Below, one piece after another: positions 1 through 8,114 of a DNA stretch of 64,000 nucleotides; within the stretch, counting starts at the first letter, position 1; each line of letters opens with the position of its first letter. A model generated the notes under the pieces. The model was given only the letters and a program-made list of their open reading frames with translations, did not search any database and was not told the DNA's origin. The DNA comes from Nostoc sp. CHAB 5824 (lineage in GTDB: Bacteria; Cyanobacteriota; Cyanobacteriia; Cyanobacteriales; Nostocaceae). A program made the translations under genes and the position numbers. The stretch covers positions 62,001 to 126,000 of the forward strand of contig NZ_JAIVFT010000010.1 in assembly GCF_020829665.1 (NCBI RefSeq), in the 5' to 3' direction.

Positions 1-1380
1 GCCCTAGCAACCCTAATTTACACCTCTGGCACCACAGGTAAACCCAAGGGTGTGATGCTGTCTTATAGCAATTTGATACACCAAGTGATAACTATGGGAA
101 CAGTATTGCAACCAAACGCGGGCGACATTGTTCTCAGTATCCTGCCTTCGTGGCATAGCTACGAGCGGACTGTTGAATATTACCTACTATCTCAAGGTTG
201 CACGCAAGTTTATACCAACTTGCGCTCTGTGAAAGGAGATTTGAGACAATTTAAACCCAATTACATGGTGGGTGTACCCCGCCTGTGGGAATCGATTTAT
301 GAAGGAGTTCAAAAGCAATTCCGCGAACAACCAGCGAATAAGCAACGCCTAATTAACTTTTTATTAGGCATTAGCGAGAAATATATCAAAGCGCGGCGAG
401 TTGCTCAAGGATTGAGTTTAAATAATCTTCATGCTTCACCCGGCGAGCAATTAGCAGCTAAGATACAAGCATCTGCTTTATTACCCCTCCATGCCTTGGG
501 AGAACGACTGGTTTATGCCAAAGTGCGAGAAGCCACAGGGGGACAAGTCAAGCAGATGATTAGTGGCGGCGGTGCGCTTCCTAGACACATAGATAACTTC
601 TTTGAAATTATTGGGGTGCAGATTTTGCAAGGCTATGGCTTGACAGAAACTTCTCCTGTTACCCATGTGCGGCGTCCTTGGCGAAATTTGATTGGTGCAT
701 CAGGGCAACCACTTCCGGCTACAGAAGCTAAAATTGTAGATCCTGAGACAAAAGCGCCTTTGCCAGTAGAAAAACGAGGCTTGGTATTGTTGAGGGGGCC
801 GCAGATTATGCAAGGCTATTACCAAAATCCCGAAGCGACAGCGAAAGCAATTGATGCTGAAGGTTGGTTTGATAGCGGGGATTTGGGTTGGCTGACACCA
901 CAAGACGACTTAGTGCTGACTGGCAGGGCAAAGGACACGATTGTATTAACCAATGGGGAAAACATCGAGCCGCAGCCGATCGAAGATGCGTGTTTGCGAT
1001 CGCCATATATCGATCAAATTATGCTCGTTGGCCAAGATCAGCGTAGCCTGGGAGCTTTAATTGTCCCCAATGCCGAAGCTTTAGAAAAATGGGCAGCAAG
1101 TCAAAATCTGATACTGGATACGCAGAATGATCTAGTGACTTCTTCACCTAGTCAAAAAATTGACTGGGAGAGTAGAATGATCCAGGATTTATTTCGACAA
1201 GAATTGAATCGGGAAGTGCAAAATCGTCCGGGTTATCGCCCGGATGACCGCATTGGGACATTCAAACTCATTCTGGAACCGTTTTCTATCGAAAATGGTT
1301 TGATGACACAAACACTGAAAGTTCGCCGACACGTCGTCACGGAACGCTATCGCGATATTATTGACGGCATGTTTGCCTGA
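1..1380 (+). CDS. Long-chain fatty acyl-ACP/CoA synthetase, C-terminal part (5' end outside window)
   Basis: This AMP-forming synthetase activates free fatty acids through an acyl-adenylate; in cyanobacteria the usual enzyme of this type (Aas) recycles fatty acids onto ACP. The reading frame is open from base 1, so the N-terminal part lies upstream. Visible motifs are the P-loop YTSGTTGKPKGVML at the window start, GYGLTETSPV (adenylate motif), GWFDSGDLGWL and the hinge-region TGRAKDTIVLTNGENIEP. The visible 459 residues are compatible with a full protein of roughly 650 residues. It reads towards a YlqD gene 42 bp downstream, probably the same transcript. Substrate preference (ACP or CoA) cannot be told from the sequence. 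Confidence 0.93.
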   Translation, partial: ALATLIYTSGTTGKPKGVMLSYSNLIHQVITMGTVLQPNAGDIVLSILPSWHSYERTVEYYLLSQGCTQVYTNLRSVKGDLRQFKPNYMVGVPRLWESIYEGVQKQFREQPANKQRLINFLLGISEKYIKARRVAQGLSLNNLHASPGEQLAAKIQASALLPLHALGERLVYAKVREATGGQVKQMISGGGALPRHIDNFFEIIGVQILQGYGLTETSPVTHVRRPWRNLIGASGQPLPATEAKIVDPETKAPLPVEKRGLVLLRGPQIMQGYYQNPEATAKAIDAEGWFDSGDLGWLTPQDDLVLTGRAKDTIVLTNGENIEPQPIEDACLRSPYIDQIMLVGQDQRSLGALIVPNAEALEKWAASQNLILDTQNDLVTSSPSQKIDWESRMIQDLFRQELNREVQNRPGYRPDDRIGTFKLILEPFSIENGLMTQTLKVRRHVVTERYRDIIDGMFA

Positions 1381-1422
1381 TGATTCCACCTCCCAACTAG
1401 TAAGAGTGAACGTGAAATATTT

Positions 1423-1872
1423 ATGGATGTCTCCAAATCTAACTTGCTCCTGAAACGCGTTGTTAACGTCAAAGTCATTGTGACTCCCCTTTGGAAAGAG
1501 GAAGTACAACAGCAGCTACAAACGCAGATCAATCAACTCGATCAACAACTGCAACAGCTAGATGTTGAAGGACAAAGAGCCATCGCTGCAATTCAAAAGC
1601 AGAGTCTGCAACCACCTGGCCCCCAGACTCTTCAACAAATTGACAATATCCAACTCCAAGTCAATCAAAAGAAAAGTGAATTTCTAGAACAGAAAAATCA
1701 GTTGCTGCAAAACCTCCAGCAAGTGCAGTTTCTCCAGCAAGATCAGGAAGTCAACCAATTCCAAATGGAAGGCTTTTTCCGGGTAGAGACGGGAGATAAC
1801 CTGATTAGCAAAATGCAAGTCGAAATCGTTCTGCGCGATGGCATTGTAGAAGAAATTCGCGGCGACATTTAA
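1423..1872 (+). CDS. YlqD-family protein
   Basis: This 149-residue protein is rich in glutamine and very hydrophilic. Residues about 25-105 form a long predicted coiled coil with many Q, L and K heptad positions. A short C-terminal part (about 115-149, ending in IVLRDGIVEEIRGDI) looks like a small beta domain. The overall plan matches the YlqD family, which is conserved in cyanobacteria and Firmicutes and has no firm function. It has no signal peptide or membrane segment, so it is probably cytosolic. It lies 42 bp after the acyl synthetase in the same direction. The family assignment is good; the role is unknown. Confidence 0.75.
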   Translation: MDVSKSNLLLKRVVNVKVIVTPLWKEEVQQQLQTQINQLDQQLQQLDVEGQRAIAAIQKQSLQPPGPQTLQQIDNIQLQVNQKKSEFLEQKNQLLQNLQQVQFLQQDQEVNQFQMEGFFRVETGDNLISKMQVEIVLRDGIVEEIRGDI

Positions 1873-1873
1873 A

Positions 1874-1932
1874 TTTGTCATTTGTCCTTTGTCATTTGTT
1901 TTATGAGCAATGACCAATGACTAATCACAAAT
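1874..1932. repeat. Heptad tandem repeat block (STRR-like)
   Basis: T-rich heptads (TTTGTCA-like units) are followed by A-rich units (AATGACCA/ATGACTA) that are roughly their reverse complement, so the block could fold back. The same arrangement recurs at 44858-44937 and 45700-45765. Such short tandem heptads are known from heterocystous cyanobacteria. The block sits in the convergent gap between the YlqD gene and the next minus-strand gene and just touches the latter's stop. Confidence 0.7.
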
Positions 1933-2442
1933 GTGATTTAACTTTGTTTGGGAGCGTCTCCCAGCCCAACATTCCACCTGGGAGCCAGCCCAAACAATTT
2001 GCCACACTGGAGGTGAGCTAATAAAAAGCGATCGCCCGAAGGCTGTCATCTCAACTCGATATTTAATACCAACTGAATCATCACCCCGCTTGATTTGCGT
2101 AATCGTCACAAAGGCTTGATTTCGTTGTGGATAAGCTACCTCTACCTTGCGCGTTCCTCCCACTGATGCTATGTCGTCAAAGGCATTTAGGGCGAGGGTA
2201 GCAGGATCACTGCCTTGGAGAGATGAGTTGATCTTTTCTAAAGGTATGGTTTTATAATCGGAACGCTCTGAGTATGCCACAACCTCTTGAGACTGATGTA
2301 TTGCTCCCACCTGCTGGGTTTGTGCATCACTAGTCTCAACAATCGGTGTAGATTGCTGGCTCTGGGTAATATATACTCCAGCGCCAGCAGTGGCAAAGAT
2401 ACTTAGTATCACAATCAAAAAGAATTTCAACTTTGCCGACAT
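1921..2442 (-). CDS. Hypothetical protein with N-terminal membrane anchor or signal peptide
   Basis: I do not recognise a family. The 173-residue product begins MSAKLKFFLIVILSIFATAG, a hydrophobic stretch typical of a signal peptide or single N-terminal anchor. A polar linker rich in Q, S and T (about 25-55) is followed by a compact domain (about 65-160) with mixed beta-like segments, including VEVAYPQRNQAFVTITQIKR. It is therefore probably periplasmic. I chose the ATG at 2442; an in-frame TTG 21 bp upstream gives a longer but less convincing N-terminus. The gene converges with the YlqD gene and is isolated on its strand. Confidence 0.6.
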   Translation of the reverse strand: MSAKLKFFLIVILSIFATAGAGVYITQSQQSTPIVETSDAQTQQVGAIHQSQEVVAYSERSDYKTIPLEKINSSLQGSDPATLALNAFDDIASVGGTRKVEVAYPQRNQAFVTITQIKRGDDSVGIKYRVEMTAFGRSLFISSPPVWQIVWAGSQVECWAGRRSQTKLNHICD

Positions 2443-2837
2443 AAAAGTAAACAGGAATTTCAAATAGGTTTATGACCAATTTTGAATTCTAGATTGAACT
2501 ACATCCCATATCCTCTACCTGTGAGCAGCTCCTATATCTTAAGCAGTGGTTATGAGGAATATGAATAGCAATCCCATTTAATCTGTGAGAAACTCGTGGT
2601 GGTTTTTGCAAGTCAATGACTAAAACGAGATCGAGATATTGGCTAAACCATTGAGGATAGCTGTGTATTATAGACCTCTAAGTGATATTTAGGTTCCTGG
2701 AGTCAATCGATTAGTCATTAGTTCCCAATTCCCAACCTAAAATATAAAATCTCCAGTCTAAAACTCTCCCGCCAAGATACAATTCGATCTGATAAAAGCT
2801 GTTAAAGTCCATAAACCATTGATTTCCAAACCACCCT
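2443..2837. other. Intergenic region between divergent genes
   Basis: These 395 bp separate two divergently transcribed genes and must hold both promoters. I see no coding sequence, RNA gene or clear operator. A short heptad-like stretch (GTTCCCAATTCCCAA) lies near 2720. Confidence 0.5.
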
Positions 2838-4139
2838 ATGAGCATTCACGAAGTATTTATGCCGGCGCTGAGTTCTACCATGACGGAAGGCAAAATCGTT
2901 TCCTGGGTGAAATCGCCAGGAGACAAAGTGGAAAAAGGCGAAACAGTGGTGGTTGTAGAGTCAGATAAGGCAGATATGGATGTAGAAACCTTTTATGAGG
3001 GATTTCTTGCCCATATCATAGTTGAAGCTGGTGAAACTGCCCCAGTAGGATCTGCGATCGCCTTCATAGCCGAAACGGAAGCTGAAATTGAACAGGCCAA
3101 ATCTCTTGCCAATTCCGGCGACGTAGCTGCTACTGCTACATCCTCTCCCGAACCAATCCCTGCCACAACCTCAGCGGCAACACCTGCCTTAGCGTCTCAA
3201 AACGGGTCTAACCACAAAGAAGGAAGGCTTGTAGCTTCACCCCGTGCCCGCAAGTTAGCCAAAGAACTCAAAGTTGATTTAACTACTCTCCAAGGCACTG
3301 GTCCCCACGGCCGCATTGTCGCCGAAGATGTAGAAGCATTGTCCAATAAAGGCAAACAACCGACCACTGCCCCAGTTGCACCCCCAGCACCTGTACCAAC
3401 CAGCGCCCCAGTTGCACCCCCAGCACCTCGGACACCAGGACCCACACCAGTGGTAGCGGCTGTTCCCGGTCAAACCGTGCCTCTAACTACCTTCCAAAAT
3501 GCCGTAGTGCGGAACATGGTAGCTACCATATCCGTACCCGTCTTCCGTGTCGGTTATACAATTACCACTGATGGATTAGACAAACTTTATAAACAAATTA
3601 AATCCAAAGGCGTGACAATGACAGCGCTACTGGCGAAAGCTGTAGCGGTGACGTTGCAAAAACACCCACTCCTTAATGCCAGCTACTCAGACCAAGGAAT
3701 TGTCTATCATTCTGATATCAACATTGCTGTAGCAGTAGCGATGGATGATGGCGGATTGATTACACCTGTGCTGCAAAATGCAGACGCAGTGGATATTTAT
3801 TCTCTATCGCGTACTTGGAAGTCTTTAGTAGACAGAGCTAGGGCAAAACAATTACAGCCCCAAGAATACAACAGTGGTACTTTTACCCTGTCCAATTTGG
3901 GGATGTTTGGCGTAGACAAATTTGATGCAATTTTGCAGCCTGGACAAGGTTCGATTTTAGCGATCGGGGCATCCCGTCCGCAAGTGGTAGCAACACCCGA
4001 CGGTTTATTTGGCGTGCGCCAACAAATGCAAGTCAATATTACTTCTGACCATCGGATTATTTATGGTGCCCATGCTGCGGCGTTCTTGCAAGATTTAGCG
4101 AAATTGATTGAGACTAATTCTCAATCTTTGACAATGTAA
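2838..4139 (+). CDS. pdhC: Pyruvate dehydrogenase E2, dihydrolipoamide acetyltransferase
   Basis: This is the core subunit of the pyruvate dehydrogenase complex, which moves the acetyl group from E1 to CoA to make acetyl-CoA. The 433 residues contain, in order, a lipoyl domain (about 1-80) with lipoyl-lysine motif ESDKADMDVE at K44, an Ala/Pro-rich linker, an E1/E3-binding domain (about 130-170, SPRARKLAKELKVDL then GPHGRIVAEDV), a second Pro/Ala linker with a repeated VAPPAPVPTSAP-type unit, and a catalytic domain (about 205-433) with SDHRIIYGAHAA. The Y in place of the usual D after DHRxx is typical of cyanobacterial and plastid E2. It stands alone, with no E1 or E3 gene beside it, which is usual in cyanobacteria. 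Confidence 0.95.
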   Translation: MSIHEVFMPALSSTMTEGKIVSWVKSPGDKVEKGETVVVVESDKADMDVETFYEGFLAHIIVEAGETAPVGSAIAFIAETEAEIEQAKSLANSGDVAATATSSPEPIPATTSAATPALASQNGSNHKEGRLVASPRARKLAKELKVDLTTLQGTGPHGRIVAEDVEALSNKGKQPTTAPVAPPAPVPTSAPVAPPAPRTPGPTPVVAAVPGQTVPLTTFQNAVVRNMVATISVPVFRVGYTITTDGLDKLYKQIKSKGVTMTALLAKAVAVTLQKHPLLNASYSDQGIVYHSDINIAVAVAMDDGGLITPVLQNADAVDIYSLSRTWKSLVDRARAKQLQPQEYNSGTFTLSNLGMFGVDKFDAILQPGQGSILAIGASRPQVVATPDGLFGVRQQMQVNITSDHRIIYGAHAAAFLQDLAKLIETNSQSLTM

Positions 4140-4164
4140 TTTTGAAAAGACACCAAATTTAAAT

Positions 4165-4210
4165 GTTAGCGCTATCAACGAACAACAGTTTATCGTAAAG
4201 TAGCGCTAAC
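4165..4210. other. Inverted repeat downstream of pdhC
   Basis: GTTAGCGCTA at 4165-4174 pairs perfectly with TAGCGCTAAC at 4201-4210 across a 26-base loop. It lies 25 bp after the E2 stop codon. There is no T-tract, so it may protect the mRNA end or be a protein site rather than an intrinsic terminator. Confidence 0.45.
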
Positions 4211-4287
4211 AATAAATAATACTTAGACTTAAATTTTTGATAGACAAACTATAATAATTTTGGATTGTTATACATTAGTTGATCGCT

Positions 4288-4878
4288 TTATGGGTTGTAC
4301 TTAGACCAAAACCGATGCTTAAATCCAAGGCGATCGCTAGTTTGAGTATAACCGAGATCGTATGCATATGCACTCTCCCAAAAACTGATGGTATAACGTC
4401 TACAACCTTGAAGTGTCTCTTGCATAAATTGTCTGACTTGCTCACCTTTGGGATAACTAATCATTTCTGAGAGCGACTTATCAACTGCAAACATTCCACT
4501 AGCTTTAAATGCTAACTTAACAGCTTTTATTTTATTGGATGAAGTAGTACAAAGAATTTGATGTTTGTAAGTATAATTGTAGCCGCCATAATAGTAGCCA
4601 TAAATTATAATAGATTCTAGCCTTGCAAGAATTTTGTTTACCTTTTCAAACAAGTCCTGTGTATTTGAATTCTTAGATTTGGAAGTAGCAAGAAGTTCAA
4701 GGTTTGCACGCAACGAACGATTATGGCACAACCGAACTTGGTCAGGAACAGTGGGCATAAGACACAGCCAGTCTAGGTCTAAAGTTTGACCCAAAATAAT
4801 ATAAACTCTAAAATGGTAGTCAGTATGACGGCTATCAGAAAGTTCATACACTTTAATATTTTGCAAATTCTGTTTAAT
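4288..4878 (-). pseudogene. 5'-truncated unknown gene, cut by the IS5-type element
   Basis: About 195 codons are open on the minus strand and run straight into the terminal repeat of the adjacent IS element. The only start giving the full frame is a TTG inside the IS, and the first residues (FLSDFCKRS) are translated IS end. The host part contains no motif I recognise; it has a Tyr/Gly-rich patch (YGYYYGGYNYTYKHQ) and a C-terminal region with several aromatic residues. An internal ATG (MPTVPDQVRL, near 4758) could allow a shorter product. On the far side of the IS there is only a palindromic repeat, so the original N-terminus is not visible. I treat it as a gene remnant. Confidence 0.5.
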
Positions 4879-5066
4879 AGACCTCTTGCAAAAGTCGCTC
4901 AGGAAGATTTGGTTTTGGGGAGACAAAGCTCATAATTGTAGAGAGCAGCAATCAGATTAAACCTTAAACTAAATCTTTTTCGGCGATTTCTATAAGTAAG
5001 GGACAAAATTTTAAACACCTTCAATTTTCGATTTACATGCTCACCTAAAACTCTAATTCTGGCTAA

Positions 5067-5865
5067 TTATTGATTACTCTTTTTATCCTCATAACTTAAT
5101 TTACCCCCTTTAGGTTTTTTCTTGGGAATCCGACTATTGTTATGAAGTTTTTGAATACCTTGATAACCTTTATCGCCCAAGCACTCTATATCTTCTCTCA
5201 ACCTAACTTGACTATTTTTAAATATCCGAAAATCATGCTCTCTACCCTTGCCATGAGCGGTGCAGATGATTAGACTTCTAGCAGTTGTAGGGTAAGGGGT
5301 AAAGGAGAAAGCGGCTATAATAAACCCTTTCCCTTTAACCTTTCCCCTTTCCCCCCAAGAGTGCAAAACTATTTTTGCAAGAGGTCTATTTCACCATTTG
5401 CTTGGTCTACCACTACTTGTGACTTAAGTGTATGCTGTTTCTTTTTTCCACTGTAAAACTTTTTTTGTTTTTTTTAGGACGTTCAATGGGGCTTTCTGTA
5501 ACATAAACCACTACTACTTCTAATTGATAATTAGAACTAGCCAATTTTTTCTTCTCTGGAAGTGTGAACGCCCTAGAAATAGGTAAGTGTATCTTCTATT
5601 TTTCGGATAATTCGGTAAGCTGTAGACTCGTTCACTCCCTGCTTATTGCCCTATATGGAAGTAGGTACGGTACTCTCTCTCTTTTTTCCAATGTCATCAA
5701 CAATTGGTTTTCCAAGGTGAGTTTACTTGGCTGTCCTGTCTTCTGTTTGGATTGACTGGGCGATAGCACTACCTCTAGCATCTGGTTAAAAGTCTCTGGT
5801 CGTACACCACACATTGCTGTAAAGTCTTCTGGCTTTAAGCTTTTTACTTGTTCGTAGGTCATCAA
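5067..5865 (-). pseudogene. IS5-family transposase remnant (DDE_Tnp_4 type)
   Basis: The N-terminal piece (start 5865) reads MMTYEQVKSLKPEDF, GVRPETFNQML and LTLENQLLMTLE, the helix-turn-helix part of this transposase group, then goes out of frame. Recognisable pieces continue in other frames, such as VTESPIERPKK. After the nested MITE the C-terminal piece reads ICTAHGKGREHDFRIFKNS and LGDKGYQGIQKLH, the region around the last two catalytic acidic residues. Several frameshifts and stops mean no full-length enzyme can be made. Confidence 0.85.
5272..5387. repeat. MITE copy 1, nested inside the IS5-type transposase
   Basis: A 116-bp palindromic element with ends AGACTTCTAGCAG and TTTTGCAAGAGGTCT, flanked by a direct ATT (5269-5271 and 5388-5390). 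The inner arms are purine-rich and pyrimidine-rich (GGGTAAGGGGTAAAGG against CCTTTCCCCTTTCCCC). The ends resemble those of the host IS, so this IS or a relative probably mobilised it. Related copies lie at 7501 and 11530. Confidence 0.8.
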
Positions 5866-5922
5866 TGCTATCCAACTCTAACCTACTTGTCCCACGTATT
5901 TGGGACTTTTGCAAAAGGTCTA

Positions 5923-6030
5923 ATATAGCGGTTCTCGTTTATGTGAGGTACACCCGTAGGGGCACGGCATGCCGTGCCCCTACACCTTACGATATAACGT
6001 TGTACCGCATTTGAATGGGAACCGCTATAT
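5923..6030. repeat. Palindromic repeat element with perfect inner palindrome
   Basis: The outer ends ATATAGCGGTTC and GAACCGCTATAT are inverted copies. In the middle, 5956-5983 is a perfect 28-base palindrome centred on GGCATGCC, with arms GTAGGGGCACGGC. It fills most of the gap between the IS and the AlkB-like gene. An in-frame extension of that gene into this element is therefore not believed to be coding. Confidence 0.75.
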
Positions 6031-6037
6031 ATTGATT

Positions 6038-6697
6038 ATGAATGCGATTCAAGGTGACTTATTTTCTGGGTTTGACTCTGCTATAAATGAGCCAAAGAAT
6101 AGTGCAGAAAAAGAAGTCTTATCTATGCCAGATGCAGATGTGATTTTCTATCACAATTTTTTCAATCAGCAAGAGAGCGACGAGCTTTTTCAAACCTTGT
6201 TTAACGAAATCAAATGGCGACAAGACAAGATGAAGATTTACGGCAAGGAAGTAAACTTGCCAAGAAAAACTGCTTGGTATGGAGATAAAAACAAATCATA
6301 TAAATTCTCAGGCATTCATCTTGAACCAGAACCTTGGACACCTACGTTGCTACAAGTAAAAGAGAAAGTTGACAAGATTGCAAAAGTTAAGTTTAACAGC
6401 GTTTTACTCAACCTTTACCGAGATGGAAATGATGGAATTTCCTGGCACACTGATGCTGAACCCGAACTAGGTAACAATCCTGTAATTGCTTCTGTTAGTT
6501 TTGGTGGAGCAAGAAGGTTTATGTTTAGGCATAAGCACGATAAGAATTTGAAAGCAGAAATTGAGTTAATACATGGCAGCCTTCTTGTTATGGCAGGAGC
6601 AACGCAGCATTTTTGGCAGCATCAGATCCCAAAAACATCGAAGAAGGTTCAACCAAGAATTAATCTAACTTTCAGGGTAATTGATCGTTGCCGTTGA
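6038..6697 (+). CDS. AlkB-like 2-oxoglutarate/Fe(II)-dependent dioxygenase
   Basis: Enzymes of this family oxidatively remove alkyl groups from DNA or RNA bases using Fe(II), O2 and 2-oxoglutarate. The 219 residues show the iron ligands H137 and D139 in WHTDAEPEL, the distal His H195 in TQHFWQHQIPK, and the 2-oxoglutarate-binding arginines in PRINLTFR. The arrangement resembles the ABH2/ABH3-like bacterial AlkB group. I chose the ATG at 6038, because upstream codons fall in the palindromic repeat. It stands alone between repeat elements. Direct reversal of alkylation damage is the likely role; the substrate is inferred. Confidence 0.88.
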   Translation: MNAIQGDLFSGFDSAINEPKNSAEKEVLSMPDADVIFYHNFFNQQESDELFQTLFNEIKWRQDKMKIYGKEVNLPRKTAWYGDKNKSYKFSGIHLEPEPWTPTLLQVKEKVDKIAKVKFNSVLLNLYRDGNDGISWHTDAEPELGNNPVIASVSFGGARRFMFRHKHDKNLKAEIELIHGSLLVMAGATQHFWQHQIPKTSKKVQPRINLTFRVIDRCR

Positions 6698-6789
6698 TGG
6701 TATTTGGAAACAATCATTTGCAATATACAGCCTCCCTCACACAGTAGGGAGGTTTTCTATTATTCTAATAACGTTTATTGAACAATTAA

Positions 6790-6963
6790 CTACACACCCT
6801 CATCTAGTGCCTTCTGAATAGCTTGACGGCAAAATTCAGGCGGGTCATCCTTAGCTTTAACCGCATCCTTCATTTCCTTAGTGACACGGAAACTAAGCTG
6901 CTCATTTAGTTCTTTGCTTTGTGGATTACCAAAATTTTCAGGTTTACCCTTGCGGTCAGACAT
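6790..6963 (-). CDS. Small ribbon-helix-helix-like protein
   Basis: This short gene encodes 57 residues from ATG 6963. It starts MSDRKGKPENFGNPQSKELN, then LSFRVTKEMKDAVKAKDDPP and EFCRQAIQKAL. A basic, flexible N-terminus followed by one beta strand (LSFRV) and two helices is the pattern of ribbon-helix-helix (CopG/Arc/MetJ-type) DNA-binding proteins or antitoxins. It is divergent from the SAP-like gene at 7087, with about 120 bp between the starts, so it may regulate both. No toxin is adjacent. Confidence 0.6.
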   Translation of the reverse strand: MSDRKGKPENFGNPQSKELNEQLSFRVTKEMKDAVKAKDDPPEFCRQAIQKALDEGV

Positions 6964-7086
6964 TGTTTAGAGATGTAAATATAGCTTTAAACCGACGAAA
7001 CCATCGGATAATAGTTTTAAATCGGTGAGCGTACTGTCTGGAAAACTTGTAACTCACCGATACCACTTTTGAGAAATGGTAACTCT

Positions 7087-7464
7087 ATGTTTACACGTTC
7101 GGAACTCGAAATCAAAACCATCAAAGAACTGCGTGACCTATGCTTACGCTACGGCATCAAACCAACTGGGAATAAAGGGTACAAGACCTCATGGATTACA
7201 TCCTTGATGGTATTCCCTCAAATGGCATTATCTCAATTCGAGGCAGGTAAAGGATTAAAACCTCCTACCTTTGCTTTCATGCAAGCACTGAATAACGCTA
7301 TCGATGAGATGAATGCTCCTACAGATGAGCAAGCTGCACTCATCAAAATCACGATGGAAAAAAAAATCATGAATTACCCAGATAGGTACACTCAAGAGAA
7401 ACTGCTAGCTTTGCATAAAGTAAAAATGTATCTTGAAATGGCGATTGGGTTACTGAGTCAGTAA
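7087..7464 (+). CDS. Hypothetical protein with SAP-like N-terminal motif
   Basis: The 125-residue product begins MFTRSELEIKTIKELRDLCL and continues RYGIKPTGNKGYKTSWITSL. This helix-turn-helix pattern resembles the SAP motif, which binds DNA and is common in small cyanobacterial proteins. The rest is helical, with no motif I recognise. I prefer the ATG at 7087 because the domain begins there; an in-frame ATG at 7069 adds six residues. It is divergent from the ribbon-helix-helix gene and ends just before MITE copy 2. The function is unknown. Confidence 0.6.
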   Translation: MFTRSELEIKTIKELRDLCLRYGIKPTGNKGYKTSWITSLMVFPQMALSQFEAGKGLKPPTFAFMQALNNAIDEMNAPTDEQAALIKITMEKKIMNYPDRYTQEKLLALHKVKMYLEMAIGLLSQ

Positions 7465-7500
7465 TCATCCATTAATTTCTGTCAGCTAACTCCCTTCATC

Positions 7501-7623
7501 AGACCTCTTACAAAAATAGTTTTGCACTCTTGGGGAAAGGGATACATGTTAAAGGGAAAAAATTTTTTCTGAGCCGCTTTCCCCTTTACCCCTTACCCTT
7601 TTCCCTACTTATGCAAGAAGTCT
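7501..7623. repeat. MITE copy 2
   Basis: A 123-bp element with ends AGACCTCTTACAAAAATAG and TGCAAGAAGTCT. Purine-rich and pyrimidine-rich internal arms (GGGGAAAGGGATACATG, CCCCTTTACCCCTTACCC) can pair. It is closely similar to copy 3 at 11530. Its right end overlaps the 3' end of the minus-strand pseudogene at 7609-7956 and supplies that frame's final codons. Confidence 0.82.
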
Positions 7624-7956
7624 AATGAAATAGGCTAGAGCTTGGTAGACATTTGCACGCTGCCTTAGTACGTAAGAAGGAACTCTATATTTGCGTTCTC
7701 TCCAATAGGGAGCATACTGATAGGGTTCTTGAACAGTTGGTGTTCCTTTAGATTCAATATCCTGCCAATGTTGAATTGCTCAATCTATCTTGGTAGACCC
7801 AACAAAGCCTTGAGAAACTAAAAGCTTCCAAATGTTGAATTTTTCCCGCTGTTCACTATTCCAGAGAAAAAGATTGTTCCAGAATTTATGATCCTCAGGA
7901 AGATTTACATTGTAACTTTCTAGAACCCTAAAGATTCTTTCCGTCTCTGAATGCAT
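7609..7956 (-). pseudogene. Nonsense-mutated unknown gene with MITE-derived 3' end
   Basis: From ATG 7956 the frame reads MHSETERIFRVLESYNVNLP, then FWNNLFLWNSEQREKF and LLVSQGFVGSTKID, then a TGA at 7780-7782. After this single stop the same frame stays open and protein-like (AIQHWQDIESKGTPTVQEPY, YWRERKYRVPSYVLRQR) until it runs into the MITE. The context DxAIQHW suggests that a TGG (Trp) codon became TGA. The last residues (IRLLA and stop) are MITE sequence. I do not recognise the family. Confidence 0.6.
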
Positions 7957-8034
7957 TTGTTACCCTCAACTTAAGAATTCACTTCTGCTACTAGATTACC
8001 CAACATAAGTTCTGAAGTGTTGCTCCATTTCTTC

Positions 8035-8076
8035 CTCAGCGTACCTCTGCGCTTACCTCAGCGTGCCTCTGCGTTT
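8035..8076. repeat. CTCTGCG-type dispersed repeat
   Basis: Two imperfect copies of a unit like CTCAGCGTACCTCTGCG lie in tandem before an A-rich stretch, just downstream of the rtcB stop codon. The reverse complement of the same unit (CCGCAGAGGCACAGAG) forms the first codons of coaX at 62346. Confidence 0.6.
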
Positions 8077-8114
8077 AAAAAAATAAAAAGGTGGGCATTA
8101 CCCACCCTAAAAAT

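Larger units (their letters stand above)
4879..5921 (-). mobile_element. Decayed IS5-family insertion sequence with nested MITE
   Basis: The ends are AGACCTCTTGCAAAAGT (from 4879) and its near-perfect inverted copy ACTTTTGCAAAAGGTCT (to 5921). A direct AAT flanks both sides (4876-4878 and 5922-5924), a plausible 3-bp target duplication of the IS5/IS1031 type. The 1043-bp element carries a transposase on the minus strand that is broken by frameshifts and by a 116-bp MITE. It interrupts the unknown gene at 4288. Confidence 0.8.

Noticed and set aside
1874..1932. Regular short repeats considered as a CRISPR array
   Set aside because: Units are heptads without spacers, and no cas genes are in the window.
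3197..3473. Gly/Trp/Cys-rich frames antisense to pdhC
   Set aside because: They are the complement of the Pro/Ala linker codons of the E2 subunit.
5969..6037. Upstream extension of the AlkB-like gene
   Set aside because: The codons are the palindromic repeat element; the family domain starts after ATG 6038.
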